From: Streptomyces sp. NBC_01689 | GTDB taxonomy: Bacteria > Actinomycetota > Actinomycetes > Streptomycetales > Streptomycetaceae | Direction: 5' to 3' | Length of the DNA stretch: 64,000 nucleotides | Assembly (NCBI RefSeq): GCF_036250675.1 | Contig: NZ_CP109592.1 | Location: 7,750,001-7,814,000, forward strand | In this document: in pieces, positions 62,701 to 64,000 of the stretch | How the letters are laid out: each line of letters begins with the position of its first letter | How positions within the stretch are numbered: position 1 is the first letter of the stretch | Made by a program: the position numbers and the translations under genes | The notes under the pieces: generated by a model | Told to the model about the DNA's origin: nothing | What the model saw: only the letters and a program-made list of their open reading frames with translations | The model's database searches: none

Positions 62701-64000
62701 ATGGCGCAGTGGACATCGGCGATGGGGGCCGCGCAGCTCGCCCGGCTGCTCAACTCCCAGCAGGAACGCCCCTCGGGGCCGGGGACCCGGCGGCCGCCCG
62801 CCTACCGCGCGCTCGCCGACGGCGTACGGCTGCTCGTGCTGGAGGGCCGGGTACCGGTCGCCGCGCGGCTGCCCGCCGAGCGCGAACTCGCGCTGGCCCT
62901 GTCCGTCAGCCGCACGACGGTCGCGGCGGCCTACGAGGCGCTGCGCGGCGAGGGCTTCCTGGAGTCGCGCAGGGGAGCCGGCAGCTGGACCGCCGTGCCC
63001 GCCGGGAACCCGCTGCCCGCACGCGGTCTGGAGCCGCTGCCGCCGGAGGCCCTCGGTTCCATGATCGACCTCGGCTGCGCGTCGCTTCCCGCACCCGAAC
63101 CCTGGCTCACCCGTGCCGTGCAGGGCGCCCTGGAGGAACTGCCCCCGTACGCGCACACGCACGGCGACTACCCGGCGGGGCTGCCCGCGCTGCGCGCGAT
63201 GATCGCGGAGGGGTACACGAGGCGCGGCATCCCGACCATGCCCGAACAGATCATGGTGACCACCGGTGCGATGGGCGCGATCGACGCCATCTGCCATCTC
63301 TTCGCCGGGCGCGGCGAGCGCATCGCCGTCGAGTCGCCCTCGTACGCCAACATCCTCCAGCTGATGCGGGAGGCCGGGGCACGGCTGGTGCCCGTGGCCA
63401 TGGCGGAGGGACTCGCCGGGTGGGACATGGACCGCTGGCGGCAGGTCCTGCGCGACGCGGCGCCCCGGCTCGCCTATGTCGTGGCCGACTTCCACAATCC
63501 GACGGGAGCCCTCGCGGACGAGGACCAGCGTCGCCGGCTGGTGGACGCGGCCCGTTCCGCGGGGACGGTCCTGGTGGTCGACGAGACGATGAGCGAGCTG
63601 TACCTGGAGGACGGGGTCGCCATGCCCCGCCCCGTGTGCGGCTTCGACCCCGCCGGGTCCACGGTGATCACTGTCGGGTCGGCCAGCAAGGCCTTCTGGG
63701 CGGGGATGCGCATCGGCTGGGTGCGGGCCGCCCCCGATGTGATCCGCAGTCTCGTCGCCGCGCGCGCGTACGCCGACCTCGGCACGCCCGTGCTGGAGCA
63801 GCTGGCCGTGAACTGGCTGCTGAGCACGGGCGGCTGGGACCAGGCGGTGGCGATCCGGCGGGAGCAGGCCCGGGAGAACCGGGACGCGCTGGTCGCCGCC
63901 GTGCGCCGGGAGCTGCCCGACTGGGAGTTCTCGGTCCCGCGGGGCGGGCTGACGCTGTGGGTGCGCACCGGGGGGCTGTCGGGGTCGCGGCTCGCCGAAG
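62701..64000 (+). CDS. MocR-type regulator (GntR HTH fused to aminotransferase-like domain), partial at window end
   Basis: 433 residues are visible; the 3' end is outside. The N-terminal GntR HTH (YRALADGVRLLVLEGRVPVAARLPAERELALALSVSRTTVAAAYEALRGEGFLE) leads into a fold-type I aminotransferase domain. That domain has the nucleotide/PLP motifs TTGAMGAIDAICHLF, DFHNPTGALADEDQ, VVDETMSELYL and the PLP-lysine context SASKAFWAGMRIGW. ATG 62701 gives the usual MAQWTSA start; ATG 62653 is also in frame. It should bind PLP or an aldimine and control the divergent yczE operon. Confidence 0.93.
   Translation, partial: MAQWTSAMGAAQLARLLNSQQERPSGPGTRRPPAYRALADGVRLLVLEGRVPVAARLPAERELALALSVSRTTVAAAYEALRGEGFLESRRGAGSWTAVPAGNPLPARGLEPLPPEALGSMIDLGCASLPAPEPWLTRAVQGALEELPPYAHTHGDYPAGLPALRAMIAEGYTRRGIPTMPEQIMVTTGAMGAIDAICHLFAGRGERIAVESPSYANILQLMREAGARLVPVAMAEGLAGWDMDRWRQVLRDAAPRLAYVVADFHNPTGALADEDQRRRLVDAARSAGTVLVVDETMSELYLEDGVAMPRPVCGFDPAGSTVITVGSASKAFWAGMRIGWVRAAPDVIRSLVAARAYADLGTPVLEQLAVNWLLSTGGWDQAVAIRREQARENRDALVAAVRRELPDWEFSVPRGGLTLWVRTGGLSGSRLAE

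Overview
The window is a very GC-rich, densely coded actinobacterial chromosome segment, almost certainly from Streptomyces. The signs are strong third-position G/C bias, many GTG starts, RbpA, Ppm1, GuaB1, a SCO1431-type micro-protein, a DasR-style chitinase promoter and a bifunctional RibAB behind an FMN riboswitch. From memory, the gene order follows the S. coelicolor core from metK/priA/fmt/rsmB/rpe through rib-his to chitinase, ppm1 and rbpA. I saw no IS element, prophage, CRISPR array, rRNA or tRNA.

Layout. 1-12 kb: end of coaBC, metK, a degenerate PriA, an HTH protein, fmt and rsmB separated by tandem GC repeats, rpe, a SorC regulator, and a translationally coupled RNase Sa-like lipoprotein/barstar pair. 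12-16 kb: guaB1, then an amino acid permease with its Lrp regulator. 16-26 kb: a GntR regulator diverging from a tightly overlapping ABC importer operon that ends in a HAD phosphatase-EEP phosphodiesterase fusion, followed by a DavA/DavB-like amidase and flavin 2-monooxygenase pair. 26-33.5 kb: an LLM oxidoreductase, a DUF5995 protein, a uracil permease, an alginate-lyase-family enzyme, a thioesterase, and a divergent MFS/ROK pair with a clear operator.

33.5-41.7 kb: an orphan DasR-type promoter, the FMN riboswitch, ribE-ribM-ribAB-ribH, hisE-hisG, a PH-domain protein, and two overlapping CNNM/CBS transporter genes. 42-50.8 kb: an EccA-like AAA+ ATPase, a P-loop kinase, a Tat-exported C39-like peptidase, an M1 peptidase, a micro membrane protein, a TetR regulator and a GH18 chitinase with two operator repeats around its promoter. 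51-64 kb: a DUF/phosphotransferase pair, an Lrp regulator, an amidohydrolase, ppm1, fxsA, rbpA with a textbook sigma-R promoter, an MFS transporter, GDPD, YczE and a divergent MocR regulator that runs off the window.

Most of the window is core metabolism: cofactors, flavin, histidine, translation and purine salvage. The most unusual parts are the HAD-EEP fusion inside an import operon next to an amino acid monooxygenase/amidase pair, the membrane-anchored RNase with its barstar, the chitinase-type promoter with no chitinase behind it, and the tandem repeats on both sides of fmt.
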